A stretch of DNA of 30,604 nucleotides from CAJBLF01 sp964495905 (GCA_964495905.1 CAZBWN010000079.1:1-30604); one strand, 5' to 3'. Positions 1 through 10,615 are shown, counted from the stretch's first letter. Translations and numbers: made by a program. Notes: a model not told the origin generated them from the sequence alone.

Positions 1-1466
1 GGTTGGTGATTCTTTTTTTGGATGGGCATTTTTCTTCTCATCCTATCGTAGCTTTCGTAGCTTCACAAGAGGGTATCGTGGCCGCTCCTGTCGCTTTATT
101 GCAAGAAGTAAAACAAGAGGCAAAAATATTGTCAGCGGTTTCTCTGCCTGCCATTGCGCCTATTGTTGAGGTGGATACGATGGTCGCCAAAACGATCCAT
201 CAGAGTTTGGGCAACTCAGAGATATTCCAGGATCTGAATGTCTTGGAATACCTGTATACCAAAAATAAAAATCCTGAGCTTCTGCAACCCTTGGTAGAAA
301 AGTTTATCCAGTATTATCAATTTGATAAAGCTAATCAGTATCTTTCGCTTCTGGTACAAGAGAAGGGTGATTATCTTAAACTGGCCATTGATCCACGTAA
401 GGTAATATATACGCGTTTCCATGATTCTAGCATCGGTCTCGACAGTGCTACCGCATTGAATGAAATCTTTGCTCTGGCGCAACAATACAGATCACATGAT
501 CTGCTCACGCAAGATGATGATCTTTTTTATAAAGGACTTAAATCTCTTTGGATCTATGATTACTCTGGTGCTACTACTTCATTTTCAAAAATCACTGATC
601 CTCGTTATAAGGATTTCAAAGCTTCTTATGATTCAGCTTTGTCTAATTTCGTCAAAATAAAAAATCCTCCTTCTTATTATAGAGACGGTCTCGTTTCGCT
701 CACTTTGCTCAAAAATTGATATTTCGTTTTTGCTAAGAGACTTGCATTGCGTGCGTTGCTGGGTGACAAAGAATATGTCCTTCCGTATCAGGTGCTTGCT
801 TATACCAATTTCTTGACTCACAATCGGGAAGCGGCTAAGGACTATTTTTTGAAGCTCGCTGACTTTGATACCAAAAATGCATCTCTCTATAAATTTCTGA
901 TAGGTATCTGCTATTATCGAAATGGAGATAATGAACAATCACTACTTTACCTGGCTCAAGTCACTGATCCTGCATTGCAAACTGATGTGTATAGATATAT
1001 GTTTCTGTCATATATCCAGGATGAAGATGCTACAAATATGACACGTATCCGACAAAATCTTCTAGGAGCGTCTAGTCTTCAACCCTCTGATTTTGCGTTA
1101 TTTTTTGATCAGATGTTTTATATCCCTTTCCGTACCGCAAAACCATTTGCCTTGTATTTTGATAATCCCCAATTGGCTGATCTCTCCATAGGTAAATGTT
1201 CTGCACTTTTTACCCGTAGTCAAGCTGATGTGTGCAGCTATGGCGAGGTAGGATTGCAATTAGCAAAACAAAATTTATCTTGAGTAGGACAAAAACTTTT
1301 ATATCTGGCAGACAAATATCATCAATCTCACTTATACCATCTGCTCGGTGATTACTATTCTTCACTCAAACAAGATACGTTTGCAAAAGAGTATTATATA
1401 AAAGCGCTGATTATTTGTGATAATCTGACTGAACAGGCGATACTGAAGAGCAAGATAAACAGATAA
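1..1466 (+). CDS. TPR-repeat protein, 5' end outside window
   Basis: The reading frame is open from the left edge (a TTG at 3 is possible but the true start is probably upstream) to TAA at 1464-1466, about 487 visible residues. Two in-frame TGA codons (717 and 1281) must be read as glycine; the frame and protein character continue across both. The sequence is helical with repeated aromatic/Ala spacing typical of tetratricopeptide repeats. The clearest is the last, SHLYHLLGDYYSSLKQDTFA followed by KEYYIKAL, and another lies around FLIGICYYRNGDNEQSLLYL. TPR proteins act as scaffolds for protein-protein contacts; the partner is unknown. The visible N-terminal end (LVILFLDGH..., IVAFVA) is hydrophobic enough to be the end of an export or anchor segment, but it is cut by the window. 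It is the first visible gene of a rightward block of exported proteins. Confidence 0.85.
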
Positions 1467-1545
1467 TTTAGAATTTAGAATTTAGAATGCAGAAATAATT
1501 TAGAATTTAGAATACAAAAATAAAGAATTTAGAATTTAGAATGCA
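1464..1545. repeat. Heptanucleotide repeat array (TTTAGAA type)
   Basis: Three clusters of a seven-base unit (TTTAGAA / ATTTAGA) are separated by short variants such as TGCAGAA and ACAAAAA. The array starts at the TAA stop of the TPR gene itself. Because seven is not a multiple of three, the TAG inside the unit recurs in all three frames. No protein-coding potential is seen. Confidence 0.85.
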
Positions 1546-1548
1546 GAA

Positions 1549-1629
1549 GTCATTGCGAGAAATGAAATGACGAAGCAATCTAAAAAAAATAACTAAGATT
1601 GCTTCTCCGCCTAGGCGGATCGCAATGAC
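1549..1629. repeat. Interspersed palindromic element (GTCATTGCG ... CGCAATGAC)
   Basis: An inverted repeat has outer arms GTCATTGCG (1549) and CGCAATGAC (ending 1629) and inner arms GAAGCAATCT / AGATTGCTTC. A perfect palindrome TCCGCCTAGGCGGA (1606-1619) is nested in the right arm. Elements with these CATTGCGAG/GCAATCT arms occur as dispersed non-coding repeats in many bacterial genomes. It could fold in RNA between the TPR gene and the secreted-protein genes, but it has no U-tract, so I do not call it a terminator. Confidence 0.7.
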
Positions 1630-1661
1630 AATACCTATTGCTTTTATTTTATGTACTATTG

Positions 1662-3140
1662 ATGAAGAGAATTGTTACTCGACAACTGATTATATTATCT
1701 CTGATCACTTCTGTGAGTAATTTTTCTTTTGTCCATGGACAAACTCCGTCTGTTCCTCCTACTGCTGCTGAAATTGCTGCTGCTAAAGCTGAATCCGCTA
1801 AAATCGCTTATTGTAAAAGCTCTTCTATCTGCGGAACTGCTCCCAAAAATTTCACTCTCATGCTGGATTTCACCAGAGAGATGATGAATAGCATCAAGAC
1901 TATCGGAACGGATTGACCTTATCTCGGACAATATGTAAACCCCAACCGATTTAATGGCAATGTATTCGCACCACCCTCACAGACTCTCCTCACTAGACTT
2001 GAAAGAAATGTTGCACAAAAAATCAAATTCGGTTTTGCAAGCATCGCTATCTTTACGACTCCTGCAAATCTTGCCGGACTCAAGGATTTTGGCGGATGAA
2101 TCATCTTGCTCGTCAAAAATAAGGTCTTTTTGAGAGACAATAAGATTGTGGAAGATCTTGATTCACAAGTGACAGACAAAAGGTACGAACTTGGTGTCTG
2201 ATGATGATGGTGAGCTAAAATCATCCCTCAAAATCTCGCTGTCATGCAAAAAATAGTTGATGCTTATGTAGAGAAATGATTGCTGCAGAAATGATCAAAA
2301 ATCACTGAGGGCGTAACCTATAGTGATATCACTGCTCTTCTTGTACAAATCCTTACGTATGCTAAAAATATCCTGTATTTTGATACTACGAAAAAACTTA
2401 TCGCTGTAGATATATTATCGAATAATATACTCATCACTTTCAATCCTGTCGCTATCAATGCTATCATCACTGAATATGATTGTGCAAAACTACCGCTTCT
2501 TGTCTGTAGTTCCGAATCTAAAAAATTCAAGGATAATTTCACTCAAATCTCAGCAAGCCTTACGGGTGGTATCTCATCAGCAATGACTACCGTAAAGGAT
2601 GCGGTTGATAGGCTTGGACAAATATTTTCCAAACAAGTGGATCAAAGTGATGAATTCAAGGCTAGAGAAGCTGATCTTCTCACTTCTATGTATGGCACTA
2701 CAAAAGTCAGTAAGAGCAACTGAATCACCGGTCTACTATTCGATCCTTTAACAAAATCTCTTGCTAGCGTAAAAAAATCATGAGCTGAAGTTGTCGCACA
2801 AGTCACTGGCTGAGCTGCTGATATAGGCGCTTTTCGAAGCTTCCCAAAAAGCATCAAAGGTGTTGCAGAGTCTGCAACTCCGGATGAATTATCGGGAGTT
2901 GGTTCTACTGTATTTGATGCTGATGTTTTTTCAAAGATCATCGATTCCTATGTCAATGATGTTTTTGTCAGTCAACAAACTGATTTGAAGCTTGCTGCTT
3001 TTACTGAGGTCAAAGATATCACTCCTGCATTCAAGATATTGTGAGATCAGATAGCCGCTATCAAAGACAAAATCCTCGGAGGCGATGAGGGACTGGTCAA
3101 GAGCTTATCAAAAGCCGCCAAACTGCAATGCGGCGGATAA
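1662..3140 (+). CDS. Secreted protein of unknown function, 492 aa
   Basis: ATG at 1662 is chosen over the upstream TTG at 1638 because it opens directly with a classic signal peptide: MKRIVTRQ, then the hydrophobic LIILSLITSVSNFSF, with likely cleavage near VHG|QTPS. The frame runs to TAA 3138-3140 through 12 TGA codons. These include a striking cluster at about 2200-2214 (TGA TGA TGA TGG TGA = GGGWG) and no TAA or TAG. The mature part begins with an Ala/Glu-rich stretch and a Cys pair (YCKSSSICG), then helical segments and one more Cys pair (DCAKLPLLVC). I recognise no catalytic motif. The next gene follows within 40 bases, so it is probably the first of a three-gene operon of exported proteins. 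No Shine-Dalgarno sequence is visible before the start. Confidence 0.88.
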
Positions 3141-3178
3141 TGAAGATATGAGGATCGCTTTTATTTCGTTAGATCGTG

Positions 3179-4297
3179 ATGATGCTGAGCATTAGAAAAC
3201 AATGGACAAGACTACTCTTACTGACACTTACCGTTTGTCTGTTCTTTTCTCATTCTCCGGCATCTGCTTTCAATTCCAGCACATTGAAATTACCTACACA
3301 AGAAGTCAGGCAAGTGAGAGACGTCATAAAAAATTATTGTACTCAGGTATTAGAATCGAATTCTTTCGTAGAAAATGGTTTTGCATACAATGCGAAACAA
3401 TCTGCATTTGTTCATCTGCTTTGTAGAGATTTTGTTCTTGATGCTTCGTATTTTGATAAGGATGCAAATTATTTCAAACGTACGACTTTCAAACAATTAT
3501 GATTTACAGATATCATCACCGAAGATTGATACGATACAGACCTTTGTGATCATGGTGGTTCTCTCAATGATTGTGATCTCGCTACAAATATCCCTGATCT
3601 TTTCAATGGCATCATGAATGATTACGTGAATATGAAACAACCCAATCTCTATGGTATGAACGCGAATTTCAAGGAAGAATCGGAAATAGAGAATCAGATA
3701 AATATATCCTCTTCTGAAAATTTTGGTGGACTGGGGATCTGTGATCCAAAGACTGCTCGTTATCCTAATACATGCAAGATCATGAAATGATATATCAAAA
3801 ATGTCCGCAATATCCTTGCTGATGTCAGCATATTGAGTGCTACCGGTATCCTTGATATCGCTTCTAAAAAGAAAGATACTGTCTCTTGTGCCGGAGTAAC
3901 AGCGCAAACAGATATCTTCTATTGCGGGTTGTATGGCGATACTGCGACACCTATGATTTCCTTTGTCAATCTTACCTACAATGAACTCTTTTATTATCGT
4001 CTGTTCATGGCGTATTATCTTACTATGATCCAACAATATCCATCGCTTTTGGACGGCAATAGCTATGTCGTCGGTTATGATTCAGTATCTAAATCATTCT
4101 CTTCCCAATATACCTGGTCAAAAGATGCATTATCTTTGAGCTTGAGAATGATGCGTGATACCTATATGGCATTTCCTTTTCACATATGATTCTTGATGTA
4201 TCAAGAAGACTTGAATTGATTTTGAAAGGATTTGTCTCGTATAGCGCCTTCTCTGTATACTTTAGATCGTAAACTGAGAAATGTTCAGAAACCTTAA
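3179..4297 (+). CDS. Secreted protein of unknown function, 372 aa
   Basis: Candidate starts are GTG 3176, ATG 3179 and ATG 3182; an in-frame TAG at 3170-3172 excludes anything earlier. The N-terminus is a typical signal peptide: Arg/Lys start, LLLLTLTVCLFF core, SPASA|F cleavage. The frame passes through six TGA codons (first at 3500, two within LNGFGKD near the end) and stops at TAA 4295-4297. The mature protein holds several cysteines (NYCTQ, HLLCRDF, DLCDHGGSLNDCD, GICDPKT, VSCAGV, FYCGLYG), which suggests extracytoplasmic disulfides. I recognise no family. It overlaps the next gene by 17 bases in another frame, so translation of the two is probably coupled. Confidence 0.87.
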
Positions 4298-6353
4298 TAG
4301 AACATACTTAGTCTTGTGCCTTTTGCTTATCGGAACGTGTTCCTCAGTTTTTGCTGTTGATTTTTCTCAGACACTCGACTTGGCCAAACAGGATATCTTT
4401 AGTATGTGAGATCTCTTCAAATGAAAATCTACGGTGAGTAATCTCTATGGAAAAGCGTTGAAACTCGCAAAAGATAAAGAAGTCAGTTCTACAACCGCTT
4501 CTTTTGACCAGCTTGCAGCGTATTTTAGCGAGTGCTCTCGTGTAACTAACCAGGACTTCATCAATATCCTCTATCATACCAACTTCTCTTTTAAGAATAC
4601 TTTTGATCTGATACTTCCTAAGTGAACTCAAGCCCCTAGCAAAAAAGATATTGATACGAGTTATAGCAAGTTCTTCACCTGCAGAAAAATATTAGTTCCT
4701 ACTTCTGTGGATATACAAAATATCACTAATGAGATAACTGCCGTCTATTATGCTTGATATACCACTAGCTATGCTACTTCCACCCTCAATGAAGATAATT
4801 ATTGATCAGACTTTTTTTGGAATGGGACTTTGGATGACAGCGATTTTGATATTCTTTATGATATCAATCAGGTGGGAAAAACCTTATTTGAAAATTTCAA
4901 GGAAAGTCCGCAGATCCTGTTTTATAGAATGCCTGCTAAGGTGGGCGCTTCACCTATAATTCCTCAAGCCGGCGGTGCTCTTTCTTCATTGACTGATCAA
5001 TCGTCTTATCAAGTGTGAGGCGGAGGATGATCATTTCCGGGCACTACGTGAGCACCTCTCTGAACTTCAATATCACAATGATGATGAACAACAACCACAA
5101 CTACTACTTCTGTTTCTCAGTCGCAATCTGTGATTACGAGTCTTTCTGTTCCTTCAGTGACTGATGATAGTGAAGTGCAGAATTTTATTGAAAATACTAA
5201 TGCTACTGCTCCTGCTATCCCTGCGGGTGTCGCTTTGGTGTTTTGAAATCAATGTCTTTCGTGAGATACCGCTACTCCTCCTGTTGAAGCACCGCCCGTG
5301 CTTATGACTCCCGAAGAATATATTTCCGGTATCGTCACTTTCATAGAAAATGCTAGTCTTGATGATGTCATCACTACTAATCTTCTCACTCAGTTCCATA
5401 AAGATAATCCGTTGCCCGTATGAAGAAGTACTTCAAATTCCGGGTATGCCAATGGTGTCGCTAATGCTTATGCTGAACAAGCATTTGGTACTCCTGCTTC
5501 AGGCAGTTGTGAATCTGCTTGTACCTCACTTCCTTTAGATAAACAAGCTCAATGTGAATTGTCCTGCAGCAAGTCCTGCATCCAAAAATGTGATGGATTG
5601 TGAATCCAAGATAAAGCGCTCTGTATCTCTGATTGTGTATGTTTTTTGGTGTCAGGACCCAATGGTCAATGATGGGAAGGAGTAGAGGATATGTATCGTA
5701 TCAAATTCTGTAAGGTACCTGTACAAAGCAGGGCTATCAGTCCATGAAAGACGGTCTATAGCATCCAAGCTATCTTCCAGGAGATATCTGATGTATTAGC
5801 GTGACTCAGAGATAGCGGTCAGATGGTGAAATTTTCTAAAACCAAAGAATTCCTAGATAGCAATATCAAAATAAAATTCGCTGACAATTTCGCTTTCAAG
5901 CTTCAAGTCTGATTCAAACCTCTCTTTGAACAAAGAAGCGCAATCATAAAAAAACAGGAACAAGAACAGGCAAATACTGATATGGATCTTGCGGTACTTG
6001 GAATGAATGCCGCTGCACCGGAAGCTGATGATTACGATAAATATATCGTGATCGCTGATCCTATCAGAAATAAAGCAAATCTAGAACAAGCCACTTCTCT
6101 TGTGGATATCAATAAAAATATTGAGAACGTTCAAGCTGCAGCCCTAGCTGCTGTAGCCGCCACTAAGCTTTCCAATGAAAGTCTGGATGCGGTAGTCTCT
6201 GCATATAGTCAGCAGACAAGCATTCTCTTTATCCAAAATATGATCAGTTTCCTCAAGGATAATCAATCATTTTGGGATAATCTGTCCTTGGCTTTGCTTG
6301 ATATGAATAAGATGACGCTTGAGTTGAAGAGTAAGATAGAGAATAGCAAGTAA
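4281..6353 (+). CDS. Secreted Cys-rich / Thr-rich protein, 690 aa
   Basis: ATG 4281 lies inside the end of the upstream gene. The product opens with a signal peptide (MFRNLNRTYLVLCLLLIG..., likely cleavage VFA|V). About 20 TGA codons are read as Gly, with no TAA or TAG until 6351-6353. Around residues 250-290 there is a Gly/Ser/Thr-rich linker, with a run of three UGA glycines followed by seven threonines. A Cys-rich block of ten cysteines follows at about residues 410-480 (CESAC, CELSCSKSC, IQKC, CISDCVC), then the segment GPNGQGWEGVEDMYRIKFCK. The C-terminal third is helical and Ala-rich without cysteine. The order signal peptide, linker, disulfide-type module, helical tail suggests a cell-surface or extracellular protein. 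The enzymatic role, if any, is unknown. Confidence 0.88.
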
Positions 6354-6383
6354 GAAAAACAAATATTTATATTCCAATATACC

Positions 6384-6881
6384 ATGAAAAACAAAGCAAA
6401 AAAATTCATAGGAAAACAATGTAAAATCCTCCTTATTACAGGGCAAAATGCATATTGAAAAATAATAGGAGTGGATACGATATGACTATTGACCGAAAAG
6501 GTTGAAGATTTTCATAGAGATGGATATAGTTTTTATCCATGAACAGCCATAGAAAATATATATTATAGAAAACAGGAAAAGTTCTTTGAACATATATGTA
6601 ACTTCACATCAAAAAAGAAACCTGATATCTGATTGCAGGATTTCGAATCGTTTTTTTCTGCAATAAGCGATAGACTGTTAATGATAGAAAAGAAAGATGG
6701 AAAAAGTGTATTTTGTAAGATACTGACTATCAATAAAAAATATGTAATGATAAAAACATTTGATGCCTATGCACAACGAGAAAAGAAAGAGAAAAAAATA
6801 TCTTATACAGATATCTTTTGTGTGGATTTTGATAATGAATATCTAATGACGTATAAAAAATATATGGAAAAACATATTTAA
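6384..6881 (+). CDS. Small two-repeat protein, possibly tandem beta-barrels
   Basis: A 165-aa cytoplasmic-type protein with no signal peptide starts at ATG 6384, 30 bases after the secreted-protein operon, and ends at TAA 6879-6881. Four TGA codons are read as Gly. The sequence falls into two halves of similar layout: residues ~5-75 (GKQCKILLITGQNAYGKIIG...) and ~85-160 (SDRLLMIEKKDGKSVFCKIL...). Each has alternating hydrophobic strands, a Gly/Asp turn and a C-terminal Tyr/Phe-rich stretch. This resembles two SH3/Sm-like barrels in tandem, but that is fold-level inference from pattern only. It is rich in Lys and Tyr. It ends seven bases before the stop codon of the convergent metallopeptidase gene, leaving no room for a dedicated terminator. 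Confidence 0.8.
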
Positions 6882-6888
6882 TTTTGAA

Positions 6889-7821
6889 TTATCCTAAAAT
6901 AATAGGATCCATATATCATTTTTCCTTTAAAATTTTCAATGCTTCTTCTTTATCTTTAGAAACAAATCAAAATTCATTATATATACGATGTTTTGCAATT
7001 ATCTGGTCTTCAATTTTCAAAAATATTTTTACAAATTCTTTCATTATTTCTTCAAAAGAATCTCATTTTCCCTTCATATCTTGGTAGATAGACTCAAAAT
7101 AATCTACTATATTATGTTTGGTTCAATTAACATTGATTTGTAATAATTGCTGTTTCTCATTAGCGTTTTTCATATATTCAGATTGTAGAATGTCTCTGAA
7201 ATGGCTATCTCTCATGATAACTGGAGTAACTATTTCTTTTAGATCTTCATGGGCTAACGGTCATAGTTTTCAAACAATATCATAAATTTTTCATATTTTC
7301 TGATTCCAGATGATATGTGTTATTTCATGTACAAATATATCTATATATGGGTTTGTTTTATCTTTGAAAACTTCAAGAGCAATGGATAAATTAATTCTAT
7401 CTGTTCAAAAAGTTGAATTTGGTTTGAAGCTAGGAATAATTGTCACCTGTGGTATCTCTTGAGGATTAAAGTCCATAGTCGTCACTAATCCAGCAATGAT
7501 TTTTTCTTTATTGTTTTCAAATAATGATTTTAATTTTTGCACAATAGTTTGTAGTTTAGTGTCGTATTTTATATAGAGACCATCAATATATTCATAAATG
7601 ATTTTTTTTCTTTCTTCTGTATCTGTTATATTGTTTAATTTCTCTCATAATTGAGGATACCAGCGAAATATTGCCTTTCTAACGTGCCCCCATTTTTTTA
7701 TATAATTTTCACCAAAAATATTATCATAAAATGAGTTTATATCTCATGTTTTATCGATTTTTATTTCAATGTTCATGGGTGATTCTGATAATGAGTCTAT
7801 GTAATATTTGAGAGAATCCAT
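6889..7821 (-). CDS. Putative zinc metallopeptidase (HExxH), 310 aa
   Basis: Reading UGA as Gly, the minus strand is open from ATG 7821 to TAA at 6889, 311 codons. The diagnostic segment is residues 160-172, IDIFVHEITHIIW. This is the HExxH zinc-binding helix (His165, Glu166, His169) in a hydrophobic setting typical of zincin-type peptidases. A second acidic helix, LAHEDLKEIVTPVI (Glu192 or Glu196), lies 23-27 residues later and could give the third zinc ligand, as in gluzincins. A Gly in the nearby strand (STFGTDRINLS) is UGA-encoded. No signal peptide is present, so a cytoplasmic role is likely. It is the last gene of the minus-strand block and is much more AT-rich than the giant gene. The exact family and substrate are not recognised. 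Confidence 0.82.
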
Positions 7822-7925
7822 TGTCTAATCCATCGAAAAATAAAACTATGCTATCTCTTCTAACAATCCATCTGCGTTTTTGTGGTCTTCTGCTGTCTGA
7901 ATAGTCTGGAGAAAGTTTAATTATG
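7822..7925 (-). other. AT-rich spacer with possible coding remnant
   Basis: Between the methyltransferase stop and the metallopeptidase start, the minus strand contains a short open stretch without a start codon. It reads LNFLQTIQTAEDHKNADG and then LLEEIA before a TAG. It looks like the C-terminal tail of a lost gene, but it is only about 24 codons and could be chance. The 11-mer ATAAAACTATG (7840-7850, plus-strand sense) recurs at 8487-8497, upstream of the methyltransferase start. Confidence 0.3.
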
Positions 7926-8471
7926 TTATTTTTTCTTTGCTATAATATATCATATATGATGTTTATGTGCACCATGTGGTTTATGTAGATCATCCTTTCG
8001 CATATCAATTTTCTTGATTATTTCAAAATTTTTTTTCAAAAAAACAAAATCATCAAATGTATAAAAACTTATGTTAGGAGATTGCATTGTTGGGTCATCA
8101 TCAAAGAAAAAAGAGAAAAATAAATATCATTTTTTGTTTATTATATGAGTGATTTTTTGTATTATATCAGTTAAAAATATGTCTTTTTTGATAAAAGCGA
8201 TAACATTCATAAGTAAAACTAAATCAAATGTTTCATTGTTTTTTGTCAGATAGTCTTCTATATTTTCTGATATATATTCTATATTTTTGTTGTTCAATAA
8301 ATTTTTATCAAATTGCCATTGAAGTGATTTTTCATTATCTATAGCCACGGTTTTTATTCATTGATTCGCACAAAATAAACTTAGTTGACCTCTTCCAGCT
8401 CATAGATCTAAGGCGCTTTTAATATTTTCTGTTATAATTATGTTTTTAATCTCTTCTAGTATATCAAACAT
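7926..8471 (-). CDS. TehB-like class I SAM-dependent methyltransferase
   Basis: The frame runs from ATG 8471 to TAA at 7926, 181 aa, with UGA at several glycines. Motif I is SALDLGAGRGQLSLF (residues 19-33), the glycine-rich SAM-binding loop, and its first Gly is UGA-encoded. Motif II is the acidic VAIDNE (Asp45) that binds the SAM ribose. The motif IV region is FDLVLLMNVIAFI, followed by a KKGYLFFSFFF strand. The short length, the position of FDLVLLMNV and the terminal histidine-rich strand (KPHGAHKHHIGYIIAKK) resemble the TehB/tellurite-resistance methyltransferase family. The substrate cannot be told from sequence. It starts 26 bases downstream of the long B gene and may be co-transcribed with it; no separate consensus promoter is visible. 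Confidence 0.87.
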
Positions 8472-8497
8472 AATCTGGTTCAGAATATAAAACTATG

Positions 8498-10615
8498 TTA
8501 TAATTCAAAAGCGCTATTGAAGTCTATGTTATCTGCTGATTCATTCTCCTTCTTATTTTCATAATCAATCCGTAATTGATTATACTTATTTGATTTACTA
8601 CTTAATTTTTTGGTATCTCCTTCATTACTTTCTAACTCTTGCACTACTTGTTCAAAAAAACTGAGATTGATGACATCATTTTTGGTGATTCCTGGTTGTT
8701 CATAGGTGATTCCACGGATAAACTGGTACAGGTTCGGTCATTTCTCGTTATCATATTCTCCTTTTTGATCATTTTTTATAGTATTTCCCTTAAATAGATT
8801 TTTAATCATCTTATCTTTGAAGCTAGGTTTTGCTGCAGTTATTTTTTGTTCAAATCTGCTCAAAAGATTTCTTCGCTGGATGATTTCATCTGCTGTATAT
8901 CGGTCTAAACTGGTATCTATAATTTTGTATAAAGAAAATTCTTTGCTTTCTTTGTCTAAAGAATATTTGTCTTTTTCTGGTATATATTTTTTCAGAAAAT
9001 CTTGTGTCTCTTGGATGGCGATATTTTTTGCCATGGTATGTTCTATTATTATATCTGCTCCACTGCTTTCTTGTCTATAGTCTATTGTAGTGTTGTTTGA
9101 TAATTTTTCTTTGAAATCTCCTGTTTTTTTACTTTCATCTATGCTTTTTGTGATGTTTTTTGTAGTTTCTGTTTTGCTTGTTGCGAGCATTTCATTCAAT
9201 GTCTGCATCTTGAGAGGTAATCTTTCACGACCCTCAGCACCTCAGTCTTTGTTGATATAAAATGTTTTGTCTTTCTGATTATAATGAACAAAGTCATCAG
9301 CAGTAATTTCTCCTGTTTCCATATCATAGTCGAAGCCTATCTCTTTGCCTTCCATACTTCATGAGAGCCTTAATATCTTGCCATCAAATGTTATTCCGTT
9401 TTTTGTATCTATATCAAAATCTTTTGCAAAATCCTCCTGTTGATAGTTTTTGACTTGGAAATACTGGCCTATATTTTTGACCAAAGCTCCTACCGCTTTC
9501 GTTTTGATCACTTCGTTGGTATTTTTTAATAATTCTTCTTCGACCTTTCCTGTAAAAGTATCGATAATTTTTGCACTAATTTTTTCTAATTTTTTTTTAT
9601 CTTTTTCTGGTATTTTATCTGTATTAATCGTCTTTCCTGATGCATCAAAGTTTTTTGCATAGCTATCTAATTTGTTCTTTTTTAATAATTGAGTAATTCC
9701 TTCCTGTATTTCATCTTTATACCAGGCACCAAGTTTATCTCCCATTGTTTTGGATATATCTTTGTTGTCTTCTATTTCTTTGGTATCGAGCGTATTGGTT
9801 TTTGTATCTAAGACAAAATCTTCTATATTTTTGTTGCTCTCTACAAGATGCTCTCATAGATCTTTATCCTCTACGATGTTTTGCATGGACTTCATACTCT
9901 TTTTTTGCTCTGCCAGCCCTTCTATATTGAGGTCTGATATATCAATGGGATTTCATAGATTGAGGTCGGTATCTAATCTGTTGAAGTTTTTGATGAAGTC
10001 GTAATTTTGTTGTGAAATTGTATTTTTGTTTTCTGGTTTTTTAGCTTCTTTTAGAATTTGCTCTCCTGCATAGCGGTAACTGAGGTAGAAATCTTGTTTG
10101 TCTTTAGTGGGTAATTTTGCTAGTGCATCTTGGTTTTTTGGATCTTTTGTAAACTCTTGGAGTTGTTCTTTTGTAGGTTTATATTTTTCTTCTATTTTAG
10201 AATATCATTGTCCTATTTCTTTTCGAAGTTTTGTTATTTTTTCTTGTTTTTCTGTATTAACTTCTTGTTTTTCTGTATTAACTTCTTGTTTTTTTGTATG
10301 GATATCTTGTTTATTAATATTTTGGAATTCTTGTCTAAATAGAAAAATATTTTCTGCTTGTTCGTTTTTAAATTCGGTATCAAAATCAACTCTTGGGTCA
10401 GAAAACATTTTTTCTGTCACTTGTTGTATATTATTCCAAAATTTTTCTTTTGGTGTAACGATGTTTTCTTTGGCAAGAGTATCTATCGTTTTTGATAATG
10501 GTTCTTTTATGTCAGTAAATTTTGAATCATTGAGAAAATTAAGTTTATCAGAATTATTTTCTGATATATCTTTTTTTGATGGTGGTATATTCTCTTTGAT
10601 GTCTGGACTTCCCAT
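8498..10615 (-). CDS. Gene B2: long charged helical protein, full-length paralogue
   Basis: The frame runs from ATG 10615 to TAA at 8498, 705 aa, through six TGA codons. It has no signal peptide or membrane segment and is rich in Lys, Glu, Asp and Asn. The N-terminus (MGSPDIKENI) is nearly identical to the paralogue starting at 12923. Residues ~103-123 are a seven-residue repeat of the type EVNTEKQ. Residues ~290-420 are the best-conserved block (MGDKLGAWYKDEIQ ... FDGKILRLSGSMEGKEIGFDYD) and include a strand-rich segment. The two B proteins agree to about residue 490 (TTKNITK). Beyond that this copy has ~215 extra residues that the other lacks. It lies 24 bases after gene A2 and is probably translated from the same mRNA. 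Function is unknown. Confidence 0.87.
10243..10309 (-). repeat. 21-base in-frame repeat in gene B2
   Basis: Tandem units of 21 bases encode DIHTKKQ, EVNTEKQ, EVNTEKQ and then lead into EKITKLR. The equivalent place in gene B1 (about 12573-12617) has only two units, DIHTEKQ and DIHTEKE. The seven-residue period fits a coiled-coil heptad. Copy number differs between the paralogues. Confidence 0.8.

Noticed and set aside
3497..4036. Minus-strand frame of 179 aa
   Set aside because: It is antisense to the 372-aa secreted-protein gene, whose signal peptide and overlap with the next gene support the plus strand.
1..6353. Many short genes or a decayed, frameshifted region broken by TGA stops
   Set aside because: The breaks are only TGA, always in the same frame, and signal peptides, Cys blocks and repeats continue across them. 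Code 25 gives intact genes ending in TAA.
6884..7087. Plus-strand 67-aa frame after the two-repeat protein
   Set aside because: It overlaps the C-terminal part of the HExxH gene on the other strand, which has a clear functional motif.
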